Of a stretch of 64,000 nt of DNA, positions 11,431-23,872 are shown piece after piece; the first letter of the stretch is position 1; every line of letters starts with the position of its first letter. Position numbers and translations under genes: made by a program. The stretch comes from Magicicada septendecula (taxonomy: Eukaryota > Arthropoda > Insecta > Hemiptera > Cicadidae), in contig CM068371.1 in assembly GCA_034769895.1 (NCBI GenBank), positions 399,729,469 through 399,793,468 of the forward strand. The letters run 5' to 3'. The notes beneath the pieces are model-generated. The model searched no databases and was not told the DNA's origin. It was given only the letters and a program-made list of their open reading frames with translations.

Positions 11431-12196
11431 CCCGAAAAGTCGGGGAAATCAACTTCATTCGCATGTCTTACACTCTAACATCATTGATACACTGTACTGT
11501 TAAAATCACATATAATATAAATTATATTCAAGGTGCACAGTGTATTTATGCCTACGTGAGGCCTCCGATGATGGCAACGGTCTGTGTGTTACTCATCAAC
11601 CCACTTCGCTAGCTACAGTAGTACATGCCACTATTGTACTAGCCCAATTAATTCTAACTTAACTTTCCATACATAAGCTGTTCTCACAGTCCATTTTTGA
11701 CTTACATTTCACTAACAACAACAACTATAAAACAACCTTCAACCTTCCTCAAAAACAAGTTCGTTAATTATTTAAAATTTTCACATAGACACTTTGCAAG
11801 TTCGAGCTTTCATTTTTTCACAACTATTTTCACTTCCATTACAAGATAGGAACTACAACAATGGATCACCTGATGTGCTTACATTACACATATACACTCC
11901 CTCGTTTTCAGAAGGAAAACGACCACACAAAAAACTGATATTATTTAAATTACAATAGTTTAAACACTTAGCTTCATATCTTCTCAACGAAACTACTTGA
12001 GTTAGTGGAATATATATATATATATATTTTTTTTTTATGACTCTACTTTCTCTTTCCATGAACTATGGGTCCCCTTTCCCATTCATACGTGTCAAAATTT
12101 CTACTCACACCTTTTTGTGTAGTCAGACCACCATTGGTTCCACCCCGCTGTTGAGGCTACAGCCAACCATAGTCTGACCCTTATGGCCAAAAACCA

Positions 12197-12223
12197 CGAT
12201 CAGAGGTGGTGAATCTGTGATCG
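12197..12223 (-). promoter_or_regulatory. E2 small stem-loop, copy 1
   Basis: CGATCA (12197-12202) pairs with TGATCG (12218-12223) with a 15-nt loop. Paralogous to 11404-11430 and related to the E1 structure at 25094-25121. Confidence 0.65.
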
Positions 12224-12313
12224 CCCGAAAATGGGGAAAGTTCCTTCTGGAAAGACATCAACAACAAAATAAATGATCATTCACACATCTAATTAAGTAC
12301 CCATTGTTCGTTT

Positions 12314-13390
12314 CTACGCTGTCCAGTATAACTTCAAATTAGTAGCATTGTGTGTACCTACTATTTCCTTGGTCTCCCTATCCTGTAACACATAGGCATT
12401 CTGCATTTTGACTTCAATTACCTCATAAGGTCCTTCATAGAGCAGGAAGAACTTCTTAATTTCCTTCTCCTGCGCATTTGACAAATCGTGCCTCTTCACC
12501 AACACCAACTGTCCAATTTCATACTTCATCCATTTACCTCTTGCGTCGTGTCTACGTTTCCGTCTTTCTCCTTTGCTCAGTAAGTTTTCATTTGCCAAAC
12601 GAATCTTGATGCTCACATCCATGGGTGCACTCTTTGGTGGGTAACTAAACAGCTGTTCCATTATTCTCGGGGGGCGTGTTCCTTTGATCAGCTCGTGAGG
12701 TGTATAGCCGGTGGACTCGTGGGTGGTACTGTTCAGCCAACTCTCTACCTTCTTGACGTACAACGGCCACTCGCTGTGTTTAGCGTGACAATAGGCTCTA
12801 AAGATCCTGCCTATTTCTCTCATTACATGCTCAGCCTGGTTGGACTGGGGATGGTACACAGCCGTATACTTCGTGATGATTCCTTCCCATCCTAGGGTCT
12901 GACGCCATCTACCACTGATGAACTGTGGCCCATGATCTGACAAAATTATCTTCGGCTTACCCACTTGTATCATGTAATCTTTAGTCACTTTTTCGCTCAA
13001 TACCTGACTGGTAGCTCTTTTTATACTATACAGCCTCACATACTTGGAAGATGTATCTAATATTACAAACACATACTGTACTCCGCCTCTACCCTTCGGC
13101 AACGGTCCAAACAAATCCACCGCAACTAAATCAAACGGTCTCTTCACTTTTATAAAATTCATCTCCCCTTCGACTCTGTAGTTTACTACCTTTGATTTCT
13201 GGCATAAATCACAACCCTTTAACAACCTTCTAACCCTTCTTTCCATATTTCTGAAAACACATGACTCCTTCAATACACCCACACACTTCTTCGCTCCAAA
13301 ATGACCATATCTTAAATGACAATCCCAAACAACCTTCTCAACTAAATCTTCTGGAACTACTAATTTCCAAACACGCTCACCCCCTACCAC
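12314..13390 (-). pseudogene. E2 integrase
   Basis: 358 codons. The N-terminal HHCC zinc domain has HLRYGHFGAKK and CDLCQKSK. The catalytic core has Asp in VAVDLFGPLP, Asp in LSDHGPQF and Glu in HPQSNQAEHVM (D,D-35-E type). The C-terminal part, about residues 285-355, is SH3-like (GQLVLVKRHDLS, YEGPYEVIEV). It lies one frame away from the RT-RNaseH frame, with a stop and frameshift at about 13384-13390, so it could not be made as part of an intact polyprotein. The first residues actually continue the 13384-13605 ORF. Confidence 0.93.
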
Positions 13391-13605
13391 CTCCTAAACA
13401 ACAACGCATTATAAACTTGAAAATACTGACTATACTCTGATCTACTTAACTCATTTTCTAAACTCTCTATAACCTTACCTGACTTACCATCTGCTCGCTG
13501 CATGGTTTTGATGTCTCTCATCTCCTCTCCAAAAATCCTATCCTCACTGCTGATCTGAAAAATCTCGATTTCTTTTAAATCCCTACCTGTTTTGTTGTAC
13601 AACAT
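13384..13605 (-). pseudogene. E2 linker between RNase H and integrase
   Basis: 73 codons in the RT frame, downstream of the amber stop at 13678. It spans the tether between RNase H and the integrase zinc domain and ends at a TAG at 13384. No separate function; kept as the continuation of pol. Confidence 0.7.
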
Positions 13606-13677
13606 GTCGATCCTTGACAGAGTGTCCGGTACCTTGTTCTCCGATCCCTTGATATATTCCCACTCAAAATTATATTC

Positions 13678-15207
13678 CTACAATACAAGTACCCACCTGG
13701 TTAGACGGCTGTGAGCGAGTTTACATGTGTTTAAAAATGACAAAGCTTTGTGGTCCGTCCTAATTACTGTGTGATTTCCTAGAATGTAGGTTCTAAATTT
13801 TCCAACGGCGAATACTATACTCAATAACTCCTTCTCCGTCGTTGTATAGTTCTTCTCTGCTTGTATTAATGATCTACTTGCAAATGCTATTGTCCTATGT
13901 TCCTTGTCCTCGCCTTCTTGGTATAATTCCGCACCTATGGCCACATTGCTTGCATCAGTTTGTAAATAAAACACTCTCTCGAAGTCCGGGTGGTTCATCA
14001 TCACCATTTGGCTGAATTTCCTTTTAATCTCTTCAAATGCTTTACGCTCCATCTCTCCCCACTTCCATTGTTTGGTTTTCTGGAGTACTGAGCTCAATCT
14101 TGCTGTTAGATCTGCGTATTTTAGCTGAAATTTTCGATAGAAATTATATAGCCCAAGGAAACATTGCAATTGCTTCACATTCCTCGGTTCAGGGAAACGC
14201 ATGATGGATTCGACCTTGTCTGGGTTCGCGGAGATCCCTTCCGGCGTGATAATAAATCCTAAAAAATTGATTTGTGTCTGCAGAAACGTTGAGTTTATCG
14301 TAAGTCCTCCTTCCTCTAGCCTAGCCAATACATATTCCAAGTGATCTAAATGGTCCTCGAAGGTTCTGGATGCAATCAAAATATCGTCCACGTACACCGT
14401 CAAAAAATCCAAATCTTTGGGCCTCAAAATTTTATCCAAACACTTTATAAAGCTGGCGACGCTGGTATTTAATCCGAAAGGTAGACGTCGAAACTGGTAA
14501 TTCTTGCCATTAAACAAAAATGCTGTATACTTTCTACTCACCTCTGCTAACAGAACCTGCCAATATCCAGCTGTTAAATCCAGCGATGTCATATACTTCA
14601 CTCCACTGAACTTCTGGAAGATCTCATTGATCGGCTCTGGTGACTCTCGGTCGGGTATTATGATCTGATTTATTCTCCTAGCGTCCAAACATAAACGTAC
14701 TCGTCCGTCCTTTTTAATTACTACTACCAGTGGATTAGAATAGTGTGATACTGACCTTTCTATTATACCTGTTTCCATCATCCTGTCCAGTTCTCTCTGC
14801 ACCGCTCTTCTTTTTGAGTAAGGGACGGGGTAGCTCCTTTGCATGAATGGTGTGTGTTCCCTTATCTGCAATACACACTCATACTCTCTTGCCCTTCCTG
14901 GAACCTCGGCAAACACTCCTCTACACCGCTCTATCACTTGCCACAACGCTGCACGCTGGCCACTCCTTACCACCTCACCTTCACTACAAAATTCATCCGC
15001 CCTTAACTCCCACACTGCATCATTAATATTACTCTTTTCACCTTCAAACTCACTCATATACTCTGCCTCTATACATGCACTTATCCTAGTATCTATACTA
15101 TTCTCACTTACACCTTTCTGTAGTATTTTAACTCCGCACGTTCTAACTTTATCAATTATCTGTTCAAATTTTACTCTTACTGACCGGTGCCCATCTAATT
15201 CTATCAC
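13678..15207 (-). pseudogene. E2 reverse transcriptase and RNase H
   Basis: 509 codons. RT fingers and palm about residues 120-300, with VIKKDGRVRLCLDARRIN, SLDLTAGYWQV, FRRLPFGLN and the catalytic YVDDIL. The connection has FLGLYNFYRKF. RNase H starts at TDASNVAIGAEL and continues through FASRSL, TEKELLS and TDHKAL. An amber codon at 13678-13680 cuts RNase H after LTRWVL. Upstream frame is open back to a TAA at 15241, so the annotated start is only the first ATG after that stop. Family: Ty3/gypsy. Confidence 0.95.
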
Positions 15208-15240
15208 TTTCTCCTTAAAATTTATGACGGCTTTCGTCCT

Positions 15241-15681
15241 TTACAAAAAATCATTACCCAGTATGACATCTAAACTTAAACCTCTTACTACCAAAAATGT
15301 GTTTACAAATTCTACATTATTTATTAGAAACTTCAAATGTATCTGTTTCGTCACTCTCTTGCTGCGTACACCCGTAACTCCTATCACCGTGACTCCTGCT
15401 ACTGGCAAAACTGGAATATTTTTGTTAAACTCTCTTAATTCTACTAAAATGCTCTCTGCTATCACGGAAATTTTGCTACCCGTATCTATCAATGTTCTAA
15501 AAGTCTTATTTACTACAGTTACCTGAATTTCTGTCAGTCCGGCACTCACCTCACTGGTGGCATTATTTTCTTCTTCCATCAGGTCGGCTACAATATCTGC
15601 TTTAATTACGTTGCTGTGTAGCTCCTCGACTGGTTGGAGCTCCTGCGTTTCCCTGAACAGTGGTCGGGTCCTGGCTACCAC
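15241..15681 (-). pseudogene. E2 retropepsin-type protease
   Basis: 146 codons with the aspartic protease signature TLIDTGSKISVI around residue 62 and the second-half motif LDVILGNDFL at the end. It shares the frame of RT (15207-13678), separated by one TAA at 15241. It lies in another frame than gag, which ends at 15690, so the ancestral element probably used ribosomal frameshifting. It would cleave the Gag-Pol polyprotein. Confidence 0.9.
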
Positions 15682-15689
15682 TGTCGATT

Positions 15690-15938
15690 CTAGTTTTCTT
15701 GGTGTTTGCTGGTGGTGGGGCCTCGGTGTCCCTTGTTTGGTCTCTGGTTATTGTTCACTGCTTCTCTCGTGTCCGGTGTTTCTCTGCCTTGGGGTTTGTC
15801 CTGTTTCATTTCCTCTCTCCTCCGTTGTATTTCTCTCGGTAGTCTGCACTTAAAACACTGTCGACGGAATGCAAAATTCTCCTGCTGACACCTATAACAT
15901 CTCCACTCACCTGATTTATAATGATGATCTCTATTCAT
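15690..15938 (-). pseudogene. E2 Gag C-terminal part with RanBP2-type zinc finger
   Basis: In-frame continuation of gag after the TAA at 15996. Residues 12-31 fit the RanBP2-type pattern exactly: W-x-C-x2-C-x3-N-x6-C-x2-C (W12, C14, C17, N21, C28, C31; codons 15905-15846). A basic stretch RQRRREE-like and a polar tail follow. Retroviral-type Gags usually carry CCHC knuckles here. RanBP2 fingers in other proteins bind RNA or ubiquitin, so an RNA-binding role is a natural inference. Confidence 0.8.
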
Positions 15939-15995
15939 AATATTATGTTCATTGTAATTATTTCTTTGAGAACTATATTCTACATGGTTTGGTTT

Positions 15996-16274
15996 TTAAC
16001 TACCCGGTGGTAATCGCCTATTCACTTCCCTATCCCTAATGCTCTGTAAAATATCAAGTACTTTCTCAAGTTCACTTAAATTCGCTATTTCCTTAGTCAT
16101 CAATGTTATTTGTACTTCCCTGGGTAGGTGTTTACTGACGTACCTTACAAATGACTTAAAGGGAATTTGGGGTTCTAGATACTTGGCTTCGTTATACAAT
16201 TGGGTTACATATATTGTTATATTATTATTTGGGTGGCCCCCAAAACTACCTGTTCCCATTATTCTACTCCTCAA
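15996..16274 (-). pseudogene. E2 Gag middle part (capsid C-terminal region)
   Basis: 92 codons in the gag frame between an amber at 16296 and a TAA at 15996. It continues the retrotransposon Gag helical domain (SRIMGTGSFGG, then ITLMTKEIANLSELEKVLD). The order matches the E6 Gag, where a Trp stands at the place of the 16296 stop (..YWNEHVQCRV), so the amber probably replaced Trp. Confidence 0.8.
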
Positions 16275-16295
16275 TGCTTCTTGTTCCTCTTCTGG

Positions 16296-17372
16296 CTAAT
16301 ACTTTCCCTTAAAAACTTGTTCGAACATTTCATAATTACCCCACTCTACTCTGTGTGCTTCCGCCCATACCGTTGCACTACCCTTAAAACATTTAATTAT
16401 CTTTGTTAATTGTATCTCCCAATTACTGTTACTGAAATGGTGATACTCCCTGGTTTGGTTAATAAATCGCATGGGATGTATTGTTTGGTTTTCATAACTG
16501 AACAATTCTAATTCTATCTCGTTGTAGAAATCTCTAGTAATGACAACCCTTTCTGTGGTTCCCGTTAATTTTTTGTTACTCTCCCCCCGTAACTCATTTT
16601 TCACCCTTGTTAAGTCACTCTCAACTAAGTTATATTTATCATGCACATCATTATAATTTTGTATATGTAAACTATCTATTTCCTTAATTCTACTCTGTAA
16701 TATACTTATTTTATCAGTTGTACTGTTTTCATACTCAGATATTGTGTTATCTATTGTTTGAATACCTTTTGTTAGGTCTACTACATTTAATTCATACTGT
16801 TCTAATTTGTCTTGTAAAACATGAGTTCTCAATTCTAATTGCTTATTTATCTCATTCTTAGTTTTAATTTCTGACTGTTCTACTGTCGCTACATATTTAT
16901 TTTCTACTTCTCTACTCTGGGTTTCTATCTGGTTTCGAATAGTTTCATTAATTTGATTAACTTTATCGTCTAAATTATTTATTTTAGTCTTAACTTGCTC
17001 ATTTATAGTTTCTGTTTGTTTTTTACCATCATCATATTGTGTCTCTATTTTATTAATTTTCTCATTAACATCAAACTTTTGTTTATGCATTTCGTTTTCA
17101 AATTTTTCAAGTTTCTCATCTAATTGATTCAATTTTACATTTTGTACGTTGTTTTGTTTCTTTAGTTCGTTCTCAAGACTAACAAACTTTTCGTCAATTT
17201 GTTCTTTTAATATACTATTTTGTGTTTTAATTAGTATAAACAGATCTTCTAACGATATCTTACTCTCGATTGCCCTAGGCGTTGAATTTGCGCTTATTCC
17301 GTCTAATAAAATTGACTCTGTAGCTGTATTATTTATTTCTATGCTGTTATTACTTTCTGCCATTTTACTCAT
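16296..17372 (-). pseudogene. E2 Gag N-terminal coiled coil and capsid
   Basis: 358 codons. The start is the second or first Met of MSKMAESNN at 17372. Residues about 50-270 form a very long coiled coil rich in K, E, N and Q heptads. The capsid-like domain begins near residue 275 (TRDFYNEIELELF; HPMRFINQ; IIKCFKGSATVWAEA). The combination of coiled coil plus Gag resembles E6 and, for the coiled coil only, E1 and E5. Ends at an amber codon at 16296. Confidence 0.85.
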
Positions 17373-17540
17373 ATTTATAATGAATTATATTTTTTTTTTT
17401 AGTAATTGTTCTATATTTTACTTAAACAATAATATAACCTATTATCTACGTACCAGGTATATCTTACGTATTTCTTCCTTTCTTCCGACAATCCTCCGTC
17501 TCTGACTCTGGCTTATTGTATAAACTTTTATTTATATCAC

Positions 17541-17559
17541 GTCACCAGTTCAGGCGGCA
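17541..17559 (-). other. E2 primer-binding site
   Basis: Minus strand TGCCGCCTGAACTGGTGAC, two bases inside the 5' LTR end at 17562. It aligns to the tRNA-Lys site TGGCGCCCGAACAGGGAC with several changes. Confidence 0.65.
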
Positions 17560-17561
17560 TT

Positions 17562-18229
17562 TGTTAACAAACTTACATATTTATTTTGGTGTTGTGATTG
17601 TATGTTTTGGTGTTTACCTTTCACTACCATAATTATTGTGTATTTCATACTGGTTCGGCGGCCATCTTGTAGTGCCAACTTCGTGATTCAAAATTTTTGT
17701 GTTCGGGTCCCAGGGTTCGATTAAGCGATTGTCAGAGACAGGATAATTGTGCGGAATAGTTAAATCAGACAGCGTAATACATATATAGTTGCCGTTTAAT
17801 AACATAGAAAATTAAGATCAATATCAACATTAATAAAACAAATGGAATCCTTATACTAAATTGACAAAATGGCGGACACATATTCCGCTGTATTACAGTT
17901 CTGTTATTTTCTATTATTCAGGCATTAATCTTGTTATGGAATTTTTAATGAATTTATATTTAACTGCAACTGCCCATGTTACCTTGTAATTGATCGATTC
18001 TTATATTTAACAGAACACAAACCAACGTCTCACAAGAAAAATATTATTTATAAGTACCGTACGGCCTATACACACTCACACTCACTCATTTCGCCAAAAT
18101 TGAATTTACATCTCTTCATAAAGGGAAATTGTTCTCTCCATGTATGTGTGTGTGGGTGATACAATAAAATACGATAATTTGTTACCACTCATACCATAAT
18201 TCTGACATCAAGATTTTCGTAATGTCACA
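17562..18229 (-). repeat. E2 5' LTR with internal deletion
   Basis: 668 bp. It matches both ends of the 1,257-bp 3' LTR but lacks about 590 bp. The break is after TTGAATTTACA (about 18109), resuming at TCTCTTCA. Left end TGTTAACA and right end TGTCACA in window orientation, bordered by the AATA duplication. Confidence 0.9.
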
Positions 18230-18233
18230 AATA

Positions 18234-19223
18234 ATAATAATAAATTGAGTGTAAGAATGCGAAGTGTTATAAAAAAATAAGACTATTATACAACGGTGGC
18301 GGTTAGATAAGAAATCAATAAATGGACAGTTAAATATATTAAATATTTTAATGTGTGGTTATGACCTTGCTGAATTTGGAAATGAAGTGTGGTAAAATTG
18401 AACAATTAATGATGAAAATTTGTAAATAAATTTTAGTGCAATTAATTGTGTTTGTATTGTAACAAGTATGTAATGTAAACAGTATGTGTATGTAGTAGAA
18501 ATTGTTTCAATAATAATAATAATATTTGGGCAGACTAAATAAATAACAAGAATAAATATGAAAGTAATTAACGAATTGTAGTTGTTTTGATAATAATTGA
18601 AATATGTTGTGTTTTCAATAATTGATTTAATTAAGGTAATTTGAGATGTTTAATTATTTTTTTAATTGATTTAAAATGTTATATAAGTGAATTGTGATGA
18701 GGAATTTAAATTATTTTATGAGATTTAAATTTGATAATAATTAATAAATAAATAAATGTTAAATTGTTTAGTTTGTGGAATAACATGGTTGTTAATAATG
18801 TTTCAGAAGGTACATGGAGTTGTGGGTGTTTGGTGTTGATATTTTGTGTTTATGACAGTATGTGAGTGATGTACTGTAAGTATAAATTTTATAGTGCAAT
18901 TAAACAAAGTAAAATATTCAATGTTTAAATAGCAAATTTTAAATGAAATGATGATAACAAAGAAAAATTTTTGGAAAAGTTAATGGTATAGTAAATAATA
19001 AATAATTGATAATTAATTAATAGAAGTTCAATTAAAATTAAAATGTAATGTTTATAATTTTTATATGCAAATGTAAGGTGTGTAAATTTTAATCAACCTT
19101 AAATGTGAATTGTTTGTTTTAATGAAATAATCGCCATGTTAATTATGAGTATATTGTATGATATGTATTATGTTAAGAATGAATTAAGTAATTAATATAC
19201 CCAAACATATAAGAGTTGACCTT
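18234..19223 (+). other. E1 internal fragment, no gene
   Basis: About 1 kb of E1 interior between the E2 and E3 insertions. The plus strand is strikingly poor in C and rich in A, T and G. No ORF of note, no repeat boundary. Confidence 0.55.
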
Positions 19224-19227
19224 CCGT

Positions 19228-20014
19228 TGTGACAGTACGAAAATCTCGATGTCAGAATTATGGTATGAGTGGTAACAAATTATCGTATTTTATTGTATCA
19301 CCCACACACACACACATACATGGAGAGAACAATTTCCCTTTGTGAAGACACAACGACGCAGATTCTAATAGATCAAAACGATTCCAAGGTCAGGAGCAGA
19401 CGTGCGGAGATGAGCATACAAAATGGCCATCCAAGTGGAAACAGATTGTAAATACCCACTCTCATTGGTCCAGAAGACGGGACGTCATTAAAATCAGTGA
19501 TGACTTAACAAACAATGACATGACAACAGGGCGTGAGCCAATTTTGAACAAAAGACAATGATGTGGATGCGCTAACACATACACAAAATATGTGCTTTGC
19601 ATCCCCCCAGTCAGCATCAGACCATCAAGGCGTCAACATGCTGTGAAAATCGCCAGCAGTTTGTGCCAGCGAAAGTGTTTCTTAATCAAACTAACAATGT
19701 GGTAACATACAGTAATAACTCTTTATCAGAAGTATCAAAGTAACTAGTAACAATGTAAATTCGAATCAGTGCAGCCAAAGAGACCTTTGGTACGATCGGC
19801 CGAACACCTGCTTGACCATGACTGCAATATAAGGACAATGGAGACTTTATACGCAGATACAGGAAAGTCCAGCTATTTCTCTATTCCATTCTTTATTATT
19901 ATTAACGTTGAGCTCAAAATTACAAAAATTCAATGTATGTGTAAATTCAATTTTGGCGAAATGAGTGAGTGTGAGTGTGTATAGGCCGTACGGTACTTAT
20001 AAATAATATTTTTC
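19228..20014 (+). repeat. E3 5' LTR, 3' part missing
   Basis: Plus-orientation copy of the E2 family LTR. Identity with the others ends after AATATTTTTC, where TGTATAATAT begins (putative E4 LTR start). Confidence 0.88.
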
Positions 20015-23000
20015 TGTATAATATATTGATCTATCAAAAAATAACTGACTACCATGCCATGACCTAATGTAAACAAACCCATTACTAGAAATTGAAGGGT
20101 TCTCAGATAGCTAAAAGCTAGCAAATATATGAAATGAATTAGGTACTATAATTGTACACTAGTTGCATATATAACATGATATACCTTATATAGAAAAACC
20201 ATAAATAAAGTGACAATTTTAAGAAAAGAGATAGGAGGGTACTGAAACAATGATAATGATATATGAAACACAGCCCTGTATATATACTAAAGTACAAATT
20301 CATGTAAATAGACGTTTATATTATTGTTAGATTACAATATCAATGTTATTAGATAAGGAAAAATAGTTTTAAGGACAATTGTGAATAATCGAATATGGAC
20401 GCTAAAGACGCCATAATCAGACATTGTTTGGGTAACAATTATTCCCAAATTTTGTATTAAACAAGTTGAGAAATAGACTCAGATCATTTAATCAAAAGTG
20501 TTTTAGTGTAATTAGTTAAGTTTGGTGTAATAAACTTATTAAATATAAGATGCACCATAAAAATCGATAAAATCGTTATAGTGATTTAAATAATGGACGG
20601 ATTATAATCTTGTTTGGACTTTATTTAAAGCTCAGGATGTCCGCGATTTATTGACACTAACCGTTTAACGATTAGACAAATATTAAGACAGTTATTACGA
20701 TTTGAAACTTTTTAATTATTTTTTGTACCAATGCTGACGTCATGTTAATCTCAAACCCAAACGCAAAATTGGTAAAAAATTAAAAATTTTAATAAGCCAA
20801 GGTACTTTGGGTCGGAGAGTTCAAACATTTCAGCCAATCGAATGAATGGAAATCGGCAGACAAGCCGCAGACGTTGCGAAGGAGCGTCACAGTCATCTAT
20901 CAATCATCAACTAGACAGGACGTGTCACTCTGCGAACCAGATATATGAAGAAGTTTATTTTGAATTGTGCGCGACACGTAAACATCAGTAACTAACACAC
21001 ATCTAACCTAAATACAACACAAGCATTAACGTGTGTACAGTGCGGAGTGAATAATATTTAAATACGATCAGTGTACAATATCGATCGTATTTGCGAGTGT
21101 TGTGCGAAAAATAAACCAGGAGTACAGTATTTTTCATTAATTAACAATAAAACAGAAATAAAAATTTCTGTCAATACCAATTGTTTATATACTACGCTAA
21201 TCAATAATAGCAAAGTATAATAATGCTGATGAAATTTATCAGAATTGACGAAAGAATTATTTCGCAATTTTTAACATGATAAATAAATATTTTAATTATT
21301 TTTCGTAATTAAAAGAATCACGATTAATGTACTTATTACAAAATACGAGCACAGTAAATAGTCGCTAAATTGACTAACGTTGTTTTTTTTTTTTCTATTG
21401 AAGATAAATATTTTAATTTTTATGCGAAAGAATATTCTATGCTACTGATAGTTATACATCAGAAATATTATAAATAATATATGTATGTTTAGATTAAGAA
21501 GAAATTAATGCTTAATATAATTAACTCTAATAACAATTCACGTTATGAGATAACCTTAAAATCATAACCGTAATTTGCCACCTTTTTGTCACAAGTCTGT
21601 TCTCATATAATCCAAACCAGATGAAAACTATAACAAGAGTTTTTTTATTTATAACTTTTTCTCTTGTAAATAAATAATTCCAACAGTGAATTATTAAAAT
21701 ATAATAATACATTTTAGCAGTGCAAACCAACGCACTCGTTTATTGTCAAGCAACTACTGTATACTGCGTACGGATTCCCGTGTACGATAATACCATAATT
21801 ATCTATTATATGGTACCAATTTTCTATTTTAATATTTGTTTGTTCGTTTTTTATTAATTGTTCATTTAATATCATTATAAAACGCCACATCTTGTGTCTG
21901 GCATCATGTTACTTAAAAGAACTACACGAACTTGGTAATTAACTTATGTAAGAGGACATAACCTCTCAAAATAAAAACTATTGTATAACCTACAGGGTTA
22001 CCAGCCTTGAGGCTAAGGAGAGTTTCATTTTAATTTTGTTCATTGTAATTATTCTCAGTAAAATTATTAGTAACTGATTGTCAATTTTTAAAAGATTTTA
22101 TAGCATTCTTAATTGTTAATAAACCTCTACATTTTATTACCAGTGGAAAAAGAGTTTAATTTCAAAACTTAAAATAGTTCATTTTTTCATAGCTAGTTCT
22201 ACCAAAAGGTGGCGGAAGAATTCAAATATTCCTGATCACTCAGAACTTTATTTAGCTGTTATATTGTTATTACTGTGCATGCTAGTTACGTTTGATATTC
22301 AAACAGAATATCTACTTGTATATGTAGCGTGTATGTTACAGCTGAGCAGTCACCTAACAGAACAACAATATCCACATATGGTAAGTGGGGGAGGTCACTA
22401 GCGGAGTGCGAGAAATACTTTTAAATTAAAAGAGTTAACCAGCGATACCCACATATTTATCAATCACAATCAGACTGATAATAATAATTATAATTTGAAC
22501 ACTTTATTATACAACATTATTGTGGATACAGGTGCGTATCTGCAAGCAACACAGTCTATTATATATCATCTAAAATATTATCGTTGTGTTACAACGAGGC
22601 GCCCAACGTCTGAGCGCGGATTAGGGAAGAAACGGACAATTAACCAATAATTTAATAACCCCAATCCGTCGAGAGACTGCAAGTACATTGCCAGCGACAA
22701 GATGTACACAAGGAGATCAACCTCAAAGAAGAGAGCAGCAGAGGCAGAGAGAGAGGCCAGACTGGAAGAGAAGGAGGCAACATCAACGGAAGACGTTGAA
22801 GAAATTCTATTGGAAATAGAGGACAAACCACTTGAACCGGCGGAGGAGGTTCAACAACCTGATGAGGAGCCGGAATTAATACCACAAGAAGTTCTACCGG
22901 AAACAAACCAACCAGAGAGACCAACGAAACCCGTAAGCGTGGATTACCAGGAGATGATGCGGATGATTATTGAAGGCACTAATAAAACAATGGAAACGTT

Positions 23001-23872
23001 GAGTCAGAGGATAGAGCAAAGTACCAACAAATCAATAGAGTCACTGAAAGAAGGCCTGAAATCCACAGACCAGAAGATGGAAATAATGAATAAGAAGATG
23101 GATGAAACCAGCCGATCCACTATAGAGGACAACCGAACCCTGAAGGAAGAGTTGAACAGTAAAATAGAGGAGACCAGTAAATCCACAGATCAAAAAATAG
23201 AATCACTAAAGGAAGGCCAGAAATCCACGGACCAGAAAATGGAAGAAGGCCAGAGAGAGAGCCAGAGAAATATAGAATCGTTGAAGGAGGAATTAAATGA
23301 CAAGATAAATGAAACCAACAGGAGGATGGAAGACGGACAGAAAAAGACGGAAGAGCTATTGGAGAAGAAGATGGCTATTATGAAGGAGGATTTATCTGCA
23401 GAGTTGGGGATTAAAATCGACCAAACCAACCAGAAAATCGATGAAATTAACGCCAAATTAGTCGAGACATTGAACTCATGCAAAACGACAACGAAAGAAT
23501 ATGGCAACAAATAGATAAACACAGTGACAAGGTGGAAGAAGCTGCCAAAGATACAATCGAGATGGTCGAAAGAAGATTAGGAGAAAATTTTGAGGCAACC
23601 GAAGAACGAATGGCCATATTGACAACCGAAATTCATGTCGAAATCTCTGAAATACGAAAGGAGGGAGAAAGCACTAGTCAAAAATTAATACAGACAGAAG
23701 TAGACTTCAACCGTCGTATCAGTGATGTTGAGAAGACACATAGCGCCCAAATAGGAATGGTGATGCGGGAACAAACTGAGATGAAGATAGCGCAATCAAC
23801 ACTGAATGAAAAATGTGAGGAAGTTTCTGTGAAGGTGGATGCTATTAAACAACATAGATGCTGCTATTATGC
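20015..23872 (+). mobile_element. E4: truncated LTR element (LTR, primer site, gag start)
   Basis: It begins TGTATAATATATT where the E3 LTR breaks off. A candidate LTR end TTACA at 22593 is followed by GAGGCGCCCAACGTCTGAG (22596-22614), which resembles the tRNA-Lys1,2 primer site TGGCGCCCAACGTGGGGC. Then comes a gag-like ORF cut off at a junction with the E3 3' LTR near 23872. The putative LTR of about 2.6 kb is long and has no second copy here, so its left border rests on the TG start and the break in the E3 LTR. Confidence 0.6.
22702..23514 (+). pseudogene. E4 gag-like coiled-coil protein, first part
   Basis: 270 codons starting MYTRRSTSKKRAAEAE about 90 bp after the primer site. The N-terminus is basic, then acidic and Pro-rich (residues 40-80). 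From about residue 95 the protein is a repetitive coiled coil with units such as KSTDQKMEEGQ, IESLKEGLKS and IEETSKSTDQKI. Reading is lost by a frameshift near 23480-23500; the coiled coil goes on in the 23478-23894 frame. Position after a primer site suggests Gag. No named family recognised. Confidence 0.7.

Larger units (their letters stand above)
10568..12313 (-). other. E2 non-coding tract between integrase and 3' module
   Basis: About 1.7 kb with no credible envelope or other gene. The sense (minus) strand is poor in C. It holds two copies of a small stem-loop (around 11404-11430 and 12197-12223), each followed by a CCCGAAA..GGGGAAA context. ORFs in this stretch lack recognisable motifs. 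Confidence 0.6.
9036..18229 (-). mobile_element. E2: Ty3/gypsy-like LTR retrotransposon
   Basis: Minus-strand element inserted in E1. The 5' LTR is 17562-18229 and the 3' LTR 9036-10292. The 4-bp duplication AATA lies at 9032-9035 and 18230-18233. Reading the minus strand: primer site (17541-17559), gag (17372-15690), protease (15681-15241), RT and RNase H (15207-13678), integrase (13605-12314), a 2-kb non-coding tract, hairpin (10302-10341), polypurine tract (about 10293-10301), 3' LTR. The gene order protease-RT-RNaseH-integrase is that of Ty3/gypsy. It is broken by several stops and a frameshift. Confidence 0.95.

Noticed and set aside
10515..12059. Possible envelope gene downstream of E2 integrase
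   Set aside because: Only short ORFs without signal peptide, membrane segment pattern or cleavage motif; the tract is non-coding with stem-loops.
14843..15526. 227-codon plus-strand ORF
   Set aside because: Antisense shadow of the E2 RT and protease frames.
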